This document shows positions 23,945-32,460 of a DNA stretch of 64,000 nt, piece by piece; the stretch's first letter is position 1, and each line of letters begins with the position of its first letter. A program made the position numbers and the translations under genes. The stretch is from contig MKTJ01000080.1 of NCBI GenBank assembly GCA_001898225.1, positions 62,001-126,000 of the forward strand. The letters are read 5' to 3'. A model generated the notes under the pieces. The model was not told where the DNA came from. It was given only the letters and a program-made list of their open reading frames with translations, and did no database searches. Source of the DNA: Chloroflexi bacterium 54-19 (GTDB taxonomy: Bacteria > Chloroflexota > Chloroflexia > Chloroheliales > Chloroheliaceae).

Positions 23945-24757
23945 TTAGCTATTTTTATGACGCAGGCGGTAGCGGAAGAAAAGTTCGTGCCCTTCTTTGT
24001 AGAGCGAGACCAGCTCTAAAAGCGGCATTTCTTCAGGCGGAAAGCCCTGGCCCGGACCGGTAAGGATAGTGCTGTTGGCTTCACTGGCGACTAACTTAGG
24101 CGCGAAAGTAAGAAAGAGTTCGTCGGCCAGGTTTTCCGAAATGAGCGAGTAATTCAGGCGGGGGCCACCCTCGCACAACAGCCAGCGCACCCCTTTTTCC
24201 CGGTAGAGATAAGCCAGAATCCAGCGTATATCGGGGCGGCCATTGGCTCCGTCCGGCACCCGCACGACCTGGGCGTAGGGTTTGAAAAGGGCTTCCTTTT
24301 CGGCAGGGGCGGCCTGACCGAGCAAAACCAACCGGTCGGAAACCCGGTTGCGGTCGAAAAACTTCTTATCGAGCGGCAGATTGCCGTCCCGCGAGATGAC
24401 AATACCGAGCGGTTGAGGCCGGTCCGGGAAAGCGAGAGGGCGTTCCCAGGCTGCTTCGGGGATTACATTCGGCACATAGGGGTCGTGGCGAAAGGTTTCG
24501 GCCCCGACCAGGACCGCGTCCGCCGCTGCCCGGAGGCGGTGCATCACCAGGCGGTCGGTTTCATCTCCCAGCCCGGCGGCGTTACCTGACGCGCTGACTG
24601 CCTTGCCGTCCACGCTCGACACCATGTTAAAAAAGAGATAGGGCCGCCGCCCGCCATCTTCCAGGGTGACACCACCTCCAGGAAAGGCTAATTCGGATAC
24701 AGTATAAATCTCCTGGGGAGTCAGGCCGTTTTGAAGTTCGGGGTAGAGTCTTTGCAT
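23945..24757 (-). CDS. RibD C-terminal domain reductase (dihydrofolate reductase-like fold)
   Basis: 270 residues of the pyrimidine-reductase/DHFR-like family. PYLFFNMVSSVDGKAVSASGNAAGLGDETDRLVMHRLRAAADAVLVGAETFRHD is the core signature; EGGPRLNYSLISENLADELFLTFAPKL is the C-terminal half. Stand-alone members are NADPH-dependent reductases acting in riboflavin or similar pathways, or of unknown role. There is no deaminase domain, so it is not a complete RibD. It lies between rho and the LCAT-like gene, all leftward; a perfect inverted repeat separates it from rho. Confidence 0.85.
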   Translation of the reverse strand: MQRLYPELQNGLTPQEIYTVSELAFPGGGVTLEDGGRRPYLFFNMVSSVDGKAVSASGNAAGLGDETDRLVMHRLRAAADAVLVGAETFRHDPYVPNVIPEAAWERPLAFPDRPQPLGIVISRDGNLPLDKKFFDRNRVSDRLVLLGQAAPAEKEALFKPYAQVVRVPDGANGRPDIRWILAYLYREKGVRWLLCEGGPRLNYSLISENLADELFLTFAPKLVASEANSTILTGPGQGFPPEEMPLLELVSLYKEGHELFFRYRLRHKNS

Positions 24758-24782
24758 AAAAATGGGTTTGGATTGGTAGCCA

Positions 24783-24822
24783 GGCCGGTAAGCGATTTTA
24801 AAGCCGTATCCGCTTACCGGCC
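24783..24822. terminator. 12-bp inverted repeat downstream of rho
   Basis: GGCCGGTAAGCG/CGCTTACCGGCC, perfect over 12 bases with a 16-base spacer, 49 bases past the rho stop. The stem is very stable but no T tract follows on either strand, so it may be a pause or processing site rather than a classical terminator. Confidence 0.6.
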
Positions 24823-24870
24823 TCTATTCTCAGATGTTAGAGAAACCGGTTGGGTAGAGGAAGGAAAATC

Positions 24871-26121
24871 CTAAAGGACGTCTTTGGTCAACGTCGTCAG
24901 GAATTCGGCGTTGCTGGAAGTCTTCGCCATCCGACCGAGCAAAAGCTCGATACCTTCGGTGCCACCCAGGGCCGAAACCATCCGGCGCATCGTCCAGACC
25001 TGCTTGAGGGCGCTATCGTCGAGCAAGAGTTCCTCGCGGCGGGTGCTGGAACGCTGAATATCAATCGAAGGATAGATGCGGCGCTCGGCCAGTTTGCGGT
25101 CGAGATGCAGTTCCATGTTACCGGTGCCCTTAAATTCTTCGTAGATAACATCGTCCATCCTGGAGCCGGTATCAACCAGACAGGTCGCGATAATGGTCAG
25201 GCTGCCGCCTTCTTCGATGTTGCGGGCCGCGCCAAAGAACCGTTTCGGGGGATAGAGGGCCACCGGGTCAATACCGCCGGTGAGGGTACGTCCGCTGGGC
25301 GGCATGGCGACGTTGTAGGCGCGGGCCAGACGGGTGATACTATCCAGCAGGATAACCACGTCCCGGCCACTTTCGACCAGGCGCTTGGCGCGTTCGAGGG
25401 CCATCTCCGAAACTTTGGTGTGGTTGTCGATTTCCTCGTCAAAGGTGCTGCTGATAACTTCGCCGTTGACGCTCCGTTTCATGTCGGTAACTTCTTCGGG
25501 GCGCTCACCGATAAGAAGGACCATCAGGTGAATATCGGCGTAATTGGCGGTGATGCCGTTAGCGATAGCCTTGAGGAGCATGGTTTTACCGGCTTTAGGC
25601 GGCGATACAATCATACCGCGCTGGCCGCGTCCAATCGGGGCTACCAGGTTCAAAAGGCGGGTTGAAAGGACATTGGGAACGGTTTCAAGGTCAATCATGT
25701 TGCGGGGGAAGATAGGGGTCAGGTTATCAAAGTGAGGACGGCGGCGAGCCACTTCCGGGTCCATCCCATTGACGACTTCTACCCGCAACAGGCTGAAATA
25801 CTTCTCATTTTCTTTGGGAGGCCGGACCTGTCCACTAATCCGGTCACCGGTCCGCAAGCCAAACCGCCGGATTTGGGACTGGCTGACGTAAATATCGTCG
25901 GGACCAGGCAAAAAGCGTTCCTGGCGGAGGAAGCCGAAACCATCCTCCATAATTTCCAGGATACCGGCGCTAAAGATATTCCCTTGCTGCTCGGTTTGGG
26001 CCTGAAGGAGCTTGAAAATCAGGTCCTGCTTCTTCAGGCCACTGATACCGACCATGTCCAGGTCACGGGCAATCTCCTTCAACTCATCCAGAGTCTTCGT
26101 TTCTAATTCTGCGAGATTCAC
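24871..26121 (-). CDS. rho: Transcription termination factor Rho
   Basis: Hexameric RNA-dependent ATPase that ends transcription. 416 residues, the compact form without a large N-terminal insertion. Order: Rho_N helical domain (ELETKTLDELKEIARDLDMVGISGLKKQDL), cold-shock-like RNA-binding domain (GILEIMEDGFGFLRQERFLPGPDDIYVSQSQIRRFGLRTGD), Walker A SPPKAGKTMLLKAIANG, Q-loop and R-loop, Walker B DVVILLDSITRLARAYN, and the arginine finger region. The GTG start at 26121 has AGGAG eight bases upstream. A 450-base leader with a strong promoter at 26578-26606 precedes it, consistent with the autogenous control known for rho in other bacteria. Confidence 0.97.
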   Translation of the reverse strand: MNLAELETKTLDELKEIARDLDMVGISGLKKQDLIFKLLQAQTEQQGNIFSAGILEIMEDGFGFLRQERFLPGPDDIYVSQSQIRRFGLRTGDRISGQVRPPKENEKYFSLLRVEVVNGMDPEVARRRPHFDNLTPIFPRNMIDLETVPNVLSTRLLNLVAPIGRGQRGMIVSPPKAGKTMLLKAIANGITANYADIHLMVLLIGERPEEVTDMKRSVNGEVISSTFDEEIDNHTKVSEMALERAKRLVESGRDVVILLDSITRLARAYNVAMPPSGRTLTGGIDPVALYPPKRFFGAARNIEEGGSLTIIATCLVDTGSRMDDVIYEEFKGTGNMELHLDRKLAERRIYPSIDIQRSSTRREELLLDDSALKQVWTMRRMVSALGGTEGIELLLGRMAKTSSNAEFLTTLTKDVL

Positions 26122-26571
26122 AGTTGAACTCCTAAAACAAATAGTAGCTTGTAGTATAAATTTTTAAATAAATCCAGTTTTGGGCGCAATAAAATTGAGA
26201 GGCGACGTTACCTCGACACCGGGAAGAAAAAAATCGACCAGCTTTGTAAAAAAGCCAAATCTTTACAACAATCAGCGTTTCTGGGCAATAAGTTTGCCAG
26301 TGGGGCTACATGAACCACGCCGGGAGAGGCGAGTACGGTCCACTTACGGTGCTGGCGACGACCCGGCGAAGTAAAAACCTGGTCAGAATAATAACTGTTT
26401 CCAAGACCGTCTTAGAGTTGAGAGGGTCCAGGCTCACAACAATTTAAACATAGTTGTGAAATAAATGGGCTCATGCTGAACTCTTAATTCTCTTAATTGG
26501 TGAAATGCAATTGGGTGAAGTACCTTGGTAGAGAACACGGAGCAGCGAGAGTTGAACAACCCTCAACTTTG
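26122..26571 (-). other. Long untranslated leader of rho
   Basis: About 450 bases between the promoter and the rho GTG with no convincing gene on either strand. It contains a GTTGA/TCAAC hairpin near its 5' end and a stem CGCCGGG/CCCGGCG at 26318-26368. T-rich stretches occur near 26230-26260. Leader length and structure fit Rho-dependent or structural attenuation of rho itself; this is inference. Confidence 0.5.
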
Positions 26572-26577
26572 GTACGA

Positions 26578-26606
26578 ATTATACACCCCTCTACCGGCTT
26601 AGTCAA
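26578..26606 (-). promoter_or_regulatory. Sigma-70 promoter of rho
   Basis: On the minus strand TTGACT, 17 bases, TATAAT: one mismatch in twelve from consensus. It gives a start site near 26571. Confidence 0.8.
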
Positions 26607-26766
26607 GTGAGGTCAAGGCTAAGCCAGGTCGGTCCAATAGCAGGTGTAAACGCACCGGGTAATGCTTCGAAAACGGCCAGGTCAGGATTCGGACGAAGAA
26701 AGACAGGATGGCAGGAGTTTACAGCAAGGCAAGAAGATTAAACATCCAACGCCATCCAGCACTCTT

Positions 26767-27216
26767 TTACCAGAACGGATCGGTTTGCCGGTCAAAATAG
26801 TTGGCCCGGCGTAGATATTCGCGTTCGTTGCCCTCAATCATAAGCTTGTGCATTACCACGACATCCGCGTCGGGTACAACCTCGGTCGGTTGCACGCACA
26901 AACTCATCACGAGGCGGCCCATCTCGTAGACCTCGACGCTCCCCCGGTGCCGGGGAATGCGGTAAGTCCGGTAAGGATACATACCGCTCTGGACTTCGAG
27001 ATAGCCCTTGCGTACGAGATGGTTATATTGCTCGACCGGTAAGAGGATTTTGAGCAACTGCTCGGCGCGCTGCTCGGCCTCCTGTTTGTTGACATAGTAA
27101 CGGGCAAACGCGGAATGCCGGTTGGTGAAGGGCCCGCGAACCAGCAAGCGGCTGTAAGAAAGGAACCAGATAAGCGCAATGCCAGCCGTAACAATCGCAA
27201 AAAGGGTTAGTATCAA
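26767..27216 (-). CDS. Membrane-anchored hypothetical protein (149 aa)
   Basis: Not recognised. One N-terminal membrane segment (residues about 2-22) followed by a short basic patch and a soluble domain. The domain starts with a helical stretch (RYYVNKQEAEQRAEQLLKILLPVEQYNHLVRKGYLEV) and continues with a beta-rich part containing YRTYRIPRHRGSVEVYEMG and SLCVQPTEVVPDADVVVMHKLMIEGNERE. The conserved-looking V-P-x-A-D-V-V-V-x-H-K-L pattern suggests a defined fold shared among homologues. It lies 29 bases upstream of nothing on its own strand except the small gene at 27246, with which it may be co-transcribed. Confidence 0.6.
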   Translation of the reverse strand: MILTLFAIVTAGIALIWFLSYSRLLVRGPFTNRHSAFARYYVNKQEAEQRAEQLLKILLPVEQYNHLVRKGYLEVQSGMYPYRTYRIPRHRGSVEVYEMGRLVMSLCVQPTEVVPDADVVVMHKLMIEGNEREYLRRANYFDRQTDPFW

Positions 27217-27245
27217 GTTACACCACCCTGCCTACTAAGTGATTA

Positions 27246-27491
27246 TTAACCCCCGGCGACGCGTGGCACCACGATAATCTGCTCGGCTGTCTTATCGAAT
27301 TTATCAATGCGCTCGGCTGGTTTCTCGGGCGAATCTACCCGGAAGGCGGTCGCACCGCGCTGGCGAGCTTCCCGGAAAATCCGTTCCGCTTCCTTGACGG
27401 CCCTGGCCGCTTCTGCGTCGGTAGCTGCCTTTTCGGTATCCCACTCTACTACTGTATCGCCGAGTGACGAAAGAATTCGCATTTTCGCCAT
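27246..27491 (-). CDS. Hypothetical protein (81 aa)
   Basis: Not recognised. 81 residues: a beta-hairpin-like start (MAKMRILSSLGDTVVEWD), a long charged helix (DAEAARAVKEAERIFREARQRGATAFRVD) and a C-terminal tail ending IIVVPRVAGG. The A-x-F-R-V-D segment and the terminal strand could form a small alpha/beta domain. ATG 27491 is chosen for the CGGAGG eight bases upstream; an upstream in-frame start lacks a ribosome site. It reads into the membrane-anchored gene at 26767 after a 29-base gap, so both probably form one transcript and may interact. Confidence 0.65.
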   Translation of the reverse strand: MAKMRILSSLGDTVVEWDTEKAATDAEAARAVKEAERIFREARQRGATAFRVDSPEKPAERIDKFDKTAEQIIVVPRVAGG

Positions 27492-27879
27492 CTTAATGCC
27501 TCCGTTTGAAATGATAAACTGAGCTAACGAGGTGCCCTTAAACACCAGGTAATTGCAGTTATAGTATAGGTTTTTCAGGAAAATCCCGGAATATTAACTG
27601 GAATATTGCCCGCCGTAATTGCCCAAAATTCGGAATTCTTATAGAGGTGGGTGGTCTTTCCCTGGAAAATGCCTTTCAGAAATTTGTCAGGGCAGTGAAA
27701 TATAGTGAGTTGAAACGCGATTAAATAGCCTGGCGAAACTGGCCGCAATTGTGAGGTGCAAGACCCTTCTCACAAGCTTAGGTTCATTATATAGCAGAAA
27801 AGGATTTTTGCAACACTCTACCGATTTAGCTTTTCCACAGATTCGGCCCTGCGGACTTATACCAGAACGAGGAAGCCCC
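27492..27879. other. Intergenic stretch between cheB and the 81-aa gene
   Basis: About 390 bases without a credible reading frame. It must contain the leftward promoter of the small gene (AT-rich around 27555-27590). Otherwise nothing recognised. Confidence 0.4.
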
Positions 27880-27910
27880 TGTCATTCTGATGCCCTGCCA
27901 CGGAATGACA
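27880..27910. repeat. Palindromic element TGTCATTC-N15-GAATGACA
   Basis: Perfect eight-base arms separated by 15 bases, 25 bases past the cheB stop on the minus strand. No T run follows. TGTCATTC/GAATGACA palindromes resemble small dispersed intergenic repeats of many bacteria, but only one copy is visible here. Confidence 0.45.
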
Positions 27911-27934
27911 CATCCAGTTAGAGCCAGGTTTCGG

Positions 27935-29158
27935 TTAACCGTTACGGGCTATCCAGGTTGGTTCGGCTGGCCGGAATACCTGGTTCAGGAAAGGGGCCAT
28001 GTGCTGGAGTGGCAAGACCTGGTGTATCACCCCGGCGTCAATGGCAGCCTTGGGCATCCCGAAAATGACCGATGTAGCCTCGTCCTGGGCGATGTTATAG
28101 CCGTTTAACTCGTGAAGTTTCTTGAGACCCTCGGTGCCGTCCCGCCCCATCCCGGTCAGAATGACTGCCAGCGTTTCGCCCGGCCAGACCTCGGCCATTG
28201 AGAAAAAGGTGTTGTCGGCATTGGGGCGCAGGCCGAAACGGTCGGCCTGGGTGCCCAGATGTATCCGCCCCAGTTTGTTAAAGGTGAGGTGGCGGTCGTC
28301 GGCGGGTAGATAGACCGTCCCCGGCACCGGCTTTTCGCCTTCCTCGCCCTGCCGCACTTTCAGGCGGATTTCGCTGCCAAGCCAGTCGGCCAAACCGCGA
28401 CTGAAACCTACCGGTATATGCTGGACTACAAAGATAGGCACCGGGAAATCGGGCCGTAACTCCCGCAGGAGGCGGGCCAGGGCAGGCGGCCCCCCGGTCG
28501 AAGCGGCAATCCCGACGACCTGGAAGCGGCGGTTTAGCAACTCTTTTGAAGGTGTGGGCGGTCGCGAAACCGGCACCGGGGGAGTGTAACTAGCCGCTTC
28601 CGAGCTTTGCGAAATTTTGATAGTTGGCCGCTGGCTGGCCGGCATGGGCACCGGCATTTTAAACGGCGGTGGGGTTGGGGCCGCCGGGGCGATAGGGGGC
28701 GATGGAGGCTTTACCGAAGCATCGTTAAAGACCCGGTTCTTGGCCCTGGGATGGGTAATAACCTTGATACGGGCCAGCAGTTTTATCCGGCTAAGCAGGT
28801 GGTCACCCTGCCGGGCCAGTTCCAGGGCGTCCGGCTTTTCGATAAATTCGAGCGCGCCAGCCGACAGCATTTTAAAAGAAAGGTCGAGGTCGTGCTTGCC
28901 AAAAGCGGTCAGGACCAGGATGGGGGTAGGCTGGTGCGCCATAATGTATTCGGTGGCTTCCAGGCCGCTCATGCGAGGCATGTTAACGTCCATCGTGATG
29001 ATGTTCGGGCGCAGGCGGTGGGTCATGCGAATAGCTTCCGCGCCGTCCCCCGCCACGCCAACCACCTCAAGCTGGGGGTCAGCCTCAATCAGGTTAGTGA
29101 GTATCCGGCTGACCGTTGGCGAATCTTCAACTATTAAGACTTTTATTGGCTCGACCAT
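27935..29158 (-). CDS. cheB: Chemotaxis response regulator / protein-glutamate methylesterase CheB
   Basis: Removes methyl groups from chemoreceptor glutamates when phosphorylated by CheA. 407 residues: receiver domain (KVLIVEDSPTVSRIL, phospho-Asp in NIITMDVNMPRMSG, Thr in LVLTAFGKHD, Lys in FIEKPDA), a proline-rich linker of about 75 residues (longer than usual), then the esterase domain with GIAASTGGPPAL (Ser), VVQHIPVGFSRGLADWL (His) and ILTGMGRDGTEGL (Asp). ATG 29158 is seven bases after the cheA stop, so both are one operon with cheA first. No cheR or receptor gene is in the window, so the pathway it serves (chemotaxis or another output) is open. Confidence 0.95.
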   Translation of the reverse strand: MVEPIKVLIVEDSPTVSRILTNLIEADPQLEVVGVAGDGAEAIRMTHRLRPNIITMDVNMPRMSGLEATEYIMAHQPTPILVLTAFGKHDLDLSFKMLSAGALEFIEKPDALELARQGDHLLSRIKLLARIKVITHPRAKNRVFNDASVKPPSPPIAPAAPTPPPFKMPVPMPASQRPTIKISQSSEAASYTPPVPVSRPPTPSKELLNRRFQVVGIAASTGGPPALARLLRELRPDFPVPIFVVQHIPVGFSRGLADWLGSEIRLKVRQGEEGEKPVPGTVYLPADDRHLTFNKLGRIHLGTQADRFGLRPNADNTFFSMAEVWPGETLAVILTGMGRDGTEGLKKLHELNGYNIAQDEATSVIFGMPKAAIDAGVIHQVLPLQHMAPFLNQVFRPAEPTWIARNG

Positions 29159-29165
29159 TTTTTTT

Positions 29166-31865
29166 CTACTTGGATAATAACAACGAGATGGTATCGAGCA
29201 GTTTGTTTTGCTCGAACTGTCCTTTAACAATATAAGCCTGGGCTCCCGCATCAAGACCCTTGCGCCGGTCTTCATCCGAGTCGCGCGAACTGACAATAAT
29301 AACCGGCAAATCGTTCAGGCGGTCGTCCTGGCGAATCGCCAGGCTCAGCCGGAACCCGTCCATATTGGGCATTTCAACATCGGTCAGGACCAGGTCGGGC
29401 CGCCGTTCCCGGCAAGCCTTGAGAGCTTCCAGGCCGTCACGGGCAGTATCCACCCGGTACCCGGCAGTTTCCAGGATACTCCGTTCGAGTTCGCGGGTCG
29501 CCAGCGAGTCGTCTACGACCAGGATGGTATGGTAGCGGCGCTGGGCCATAATCGAGGTGGCGTTTCCCCGGCTGACCGAGCCGCCAAAGGTAACCGAACT
29601 GCCGTGGCGGACGGACTGGACCAGGCTAAAAGTATCGAGGATTACGGCCAGGCTATCCGCGCCGAGGACCGTTACCCCGGCCACGTTGGGGGTATTTTCC
29701 AAAAAGGCACCCAGACCTTTGACCACGACTTCGCGCTCATCAATAAAGGTATCCACCTCAAAGCAAATAAAGCGGCGGGCCTGGTCCGGCCCTCCTGCCC
29801 CGGCCCCGACCAGGACACCGTGTATAAACGAGCGGTTGTAAGTCGAGTAGGCGTTGTTTTCCAGGGTTTCCTCCGGCGGCAATTGCAAGAGATCGGCCAG
29901 GGATACTACCGGCATCAACTGGCCCCGAATCCGCATTACCGGGTGATTTTCGATGGTCTGCATTTCGGTGCGGGGGCCCCGGAAAGTCCCGGCAATCATG
30001 GTCGAAGGCAAGGCGAACAACTGGCCGCTTATGCCGACAATCAGGGCGTCAATGGTCGAGAGAGTGAGCGGAATTTCAATCTGGAAGGTGGTGCCCTGGC
30101 CGATGGTAGTTTTTATGGAAATCCGCCCGTTAAGCCGTTTGACGTGGTGCTGCACCAGGTCAAGGCCCACCCCGCGCCCGCTTATATCGTCGGCGTTCTG
30201 GCGGGTGCTGAAACCGTTGCGGTAAATCAGTTCGAGAGCGGCCTCATCGGTCAGGGCCATCGCTGCCGCCTGGCTGATAAAACCTTTCGAGATAGCGGTC
30301 CGGCGCAGTTCTTCGGGGTCAATCCCCCGGCCATCGTCGCTGATTTCGATTAAGACCCGGTTGCCTTTCTGGGACGCCGCCAGTTTGAGGTTACCTTCGA
30401 CCGCTTTTCCGGCGGCCTGGCGCTGGGAAGGAAATTCGAGACCGTGGTCAACCGAGTTTCGCAGCAGGTGTATCAGGGGGTCGGCGATTTGCTCCAGAAT
30501 CCGTTTATCAACCTCGATAGAGCCCCCCGTGATAACCAGTTTTACTTCCTTGCCGCGTTCGTAGGCGAGGTCACGGATAGGGCGGGCGAACCGGCCAAAA
30601 ATGGTATCCAGGGGCAGCATCCGAATACCAAGCATGTTCTGGCGGAGTTCGTCGGCGGCGGTGGCAAAACGCAAATTATAATTTTTGCGCTCCCGGATCA
30701 TCCCGGCCAGGTGCTGCTCCATACGAGTATTGCGGCTAATCAGGTCTTCAATTTTGTTAAAGACCGTTTTCAGGTCGCGGGCACTCAGGCCAAAAACTTC
30801 CTCGCCCTGGTTCCCACGTCCGGGCAACTCATAACTACTCGTGCGTGTCGGGTAACTGGCAGGGGCCAGTTGGGCCGGTTCCATCAACCCGGCGATAGCC
30901 TGCTGGTCGAAAGAGAAAAGCTCGGTTATGCCCAGTAACCGGTTCCTTTCCTCGACCGGGGTCCGCTCGATGATAAATTCTCTTAGCTGGTGCGCCACCT
31001 GGTTGCGGGAGCGGGCCTGTTGCATCAATTCCTGGAGCGATTCGAGATGCTCCTCGTTTTGCTGTTTATTGATGACCAGTTCCCCGGCCATATTTATCAG
31101 GTTATCGAGCTTATCGAGCCGGACCCGGATAGTTTCTTCGTTCGAGCGCAGGTCGGGGCGATTTTCGACAGGCGCTTCCGTCCCACCTGTTGTGTAAGGA
31201 ACGGCCAGGACCACGCTTTCGGCCAGGTTTAGCGCGGTTGTACCGGGTGGGTTAGTGTTGGAGTAGCCGTTACCATTACCGTTGGCGGAGACCGGGTAAA
31301 TCTCAATTCTTGAAGCAGGGTTCAATTCGGATTCTACCGGGACGGATGGCGAGGCCGGGACCGGCGTGGGGTTGACCGCTTCACCGGCCAATTCCGGCTT
31401 ACCGGCCACAAACGCCATCTTATCTATCAGGGCCTGGACAACTTCCGGGGCTGTAAAGACGCTCGTTTCGCCGCCGGGGTTGGGATTGACCGCTTCGCGG
31501 GTAAGCTCGCTGATAACGTCGAGGCCTTCAAAGAGCAGGTCAATGGTCTGGCGGGGAATTTCAACCGGGAGAGCCGTATCCCGGTAATCGGCGACCAGTT
31601 CTTCCATCAGGTGGGCCACCCTGGAAATAGTCTGGAACCCCATCATGCGGGCTGCGCCTTTGACCGTATGCAACAGTCGCATAATCTCGCGCACCCGCCC
31701 GACCTGTTCGGGAGTAGCCCCGGCTTCTTCCAGTTCGACCAGTTCCCGCGTTAAATTGACGGTATGGCCGTCAATCTCCTCGCGGAAGGTATTTAATAAG
31801 AAAAGCTGTTGCTCTTGCTGGTTCAATTTAAGCCTCTGAAGCTGGAAAAACCGCGGGTCTGGCAA
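29166..31865 (-). CDS. cheA: Hybrid chemotaxis histidine kinase CheA with C-terminal receiver
   Basis: 899 residues. Order: HPt domain with the phospho-His in LLHTVKGAARMMGF (about residue 67), an acidic/proline linker, dimerisation domain (IRVRLDKLDNLINMAGELVINKQQ), ATPase domain with N box LLRNSVDHGLE, G boxes DDGRGIDPEELR and GRGVGLDLVQHHV, a CheW-like coupling domain, and a canonical receiver (TILVVDDSLATRE, phospho-Asp in DLVLTDVEMPNMDG, Lys in AYIVKGQ). The CheY-type fusion resembles kinases of type IV pili or alternative cellular function pathways rather than flagellar CheA. The start is a TTG at 31865; a TTG at 31826 has a better site (AGAGG six bases away). It is followed by cheB. 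Confidence 0.93.
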   Translation of the reverse strand: MPDPRFFQLQRLKLNQQEQQLFLLNTFREEIDGHTVNLTRELVELEEAGATPEQVGRVREIMRLLHTVKGAARMMGFQTISRVAHLMEELVADYRDTALPVEIPRQTIDLLFEGLDVISELTREAVNPNPGGETSVFTAPEVVQALIDKMAFVAGKPELAGEAVNPTPVPASPSVPVESELNPASRIEIYPVSANGNGNGYSNTNPPGTTALNLAESVVLAVPYTTGGTEAPVENRPDLRSNEETIRVRLDKLDNLINMAGELVINKQQNEEHLESLQELMQQARSRNQVAHQLREFIIERTPVEERNRLLGITELFSFDQQAIAGLMEPAQLAPASYPTRTSSYELPGRGNQGEEVFGLSARDLKTVFNKIEDLISRNTRMEQHLAGMIRERKNYNLRFATAADELRQNMLGIRMLPLDTIFGRFARPIRDLAYERGKEVKLVITGGSIEVDKRILEQIADPLIHLLRNSVDHGLEFPSQRQAAGKAVEGNLKLAASQKGNRVLIEISDDGRGIDPEELRRTAISKGFISQAAAMALTDEAALELIYRNGFSTRQNADDISGRGVGLDLVQHHVKRLNGRISIKTTIGQGTTFQIEIPLTLSTIDALIVGISGQLFALPSTMIAGTFRGPRTEMQTIENHPVMRIRGQLMPVVSLADLLQLPPEETLENNAYSTYNRSFIHGVLVGAGAGGPDQARRFICFEVDTFIDEREVVVKGLGAFLENTPNVAGVTVLGADSLAVILDTFSLVQSVRHGSSVTFGGSVSRGNATSIMAQRRYHTILVVDDSLATRELERSILETAGYRVDTARDGLEALKACRERRPDLVLTDVEMPNMDGFRLSLAIRQDDRLNDLPVIIVSSRDSDEDRRKGLDAGAQAYIVKGQFEQNKLLDTISLLLSK

Positions 31866-31988
31866 GCTACCGGGGATTAGCCCACAAACCGAAATTTAGA
31901 AGCCGGTAAAAACGGTCCGAGCATGCACTTTCACACGTTCCAATTGTACTATCAGCTAATATTTATACACTGGTAAATTCTTCCTATA

Positions 31989-32288
31989 TTAGCCTCGGAT
32001 TTCGAAACGCGTTAAAAGAGGTAACTGGCGCTCCAAAACGGCCAGGTAAGCCGGGTCGGTGGGCAGTATCGAACGCTGGCCGAGATAACACATTGCGCCT
32101 TCTTCTACAGGGTCGCCAAAATCATCGGGGTCATCGGTGGTTAAAAGGTCCCGCCCGACCAACCGTTCCAGTTCGGCCCGGACCCTGCCATCCGGGCATG
32201 TCAAAACCGGCGCTTCGCCGGGCGCCCAATCCAACTCGGCTACTGTCTGGCCGGAACGAGTTTCTATAATTTGATAATGGCTGGTCAT
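31989..32288 (-). CDS. Hypothetical protein (99 aa)
   Basis: Not recognised. 99 residues, acidic (LTTDDPDDFGDPVEEG), with no signal peptide. It begins with beta-strand-like sequence (YQIIETRSGQTVAELDWAPGEAPVLTC) and ends with a helix (DPAYLAVLERQLPLLTRFEIRG). It is flanked by a heptamer array upstream (32339) and lies 120 bases before the cheA start, so it could be the first gene of the che transcript. Regular codon use and a plausible start support a real gene. Confidence 0.55.
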   Translation of the reverse strand: MTSHYQIIETRSGQTVAELDWAPGEAPVLTCPDGRVRAELERLVGRDLLTTDDPDDFGDPVEEGAMCYLGQRSILPTDPAYLAVLERQLPLLTRFEIRG

Positions 32289-32338
32289 ATTTAAATTATA
32301 ACTTGATTCCGAGTTAAGGCAACCCTGATAAAAGCAAA

Positions 32339-32359
32339 GTGTTTGGTTTTTAGTGTTTA
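32339..32359. repeat. Tandem heptamer array (3 units, GTGTTTA-like)
   Basis: GTGTTTG, GTTTTTA, GTGTTTA in direct succession, upstream of the 99-aa gene and next to the terminator at 32397. Same unit type as at 4837. Confidence 0.6.
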
Positions 32360-32396
32360 AGCCGGTTTTCTAGTTATTCATTAATATAAAAAATAT

Positions 32397-32429
32397 AAAA
32401 AGAGACCGCCTTTTGAGCTGTCTCTTTTT
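32397..32429. terminator. Bidirectional terminator after the lipoprotein gene
   Basis: AAAAAGAGAC/GTCTCTTTTT, perfect over ten bases with a 13-base loop; the T run on the minus strand ends the lipoprotein transcript. Confidence 0.85.
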
Positions 32430-32460
32430 ATCAACGCTAACCTGGTGGACGATAATCTAA

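Noticed and set aside
24850..25665. Open frame (271 codons) antisense to rho
   Set aside because: Overlaps the highly conserved rho gene completely and has no recognisable domain.
26180..26374. 64-codon frame opposite the rho leader
   Set aside because: Not preceded by a ribosome site, and it lies inside the structured leader on the other strand.
29208..30353. Long open frame (381 codons) antisense to cheA
   Set aside because: Shadow of the GC-rich cheA codons; no motif, no ribosome site.
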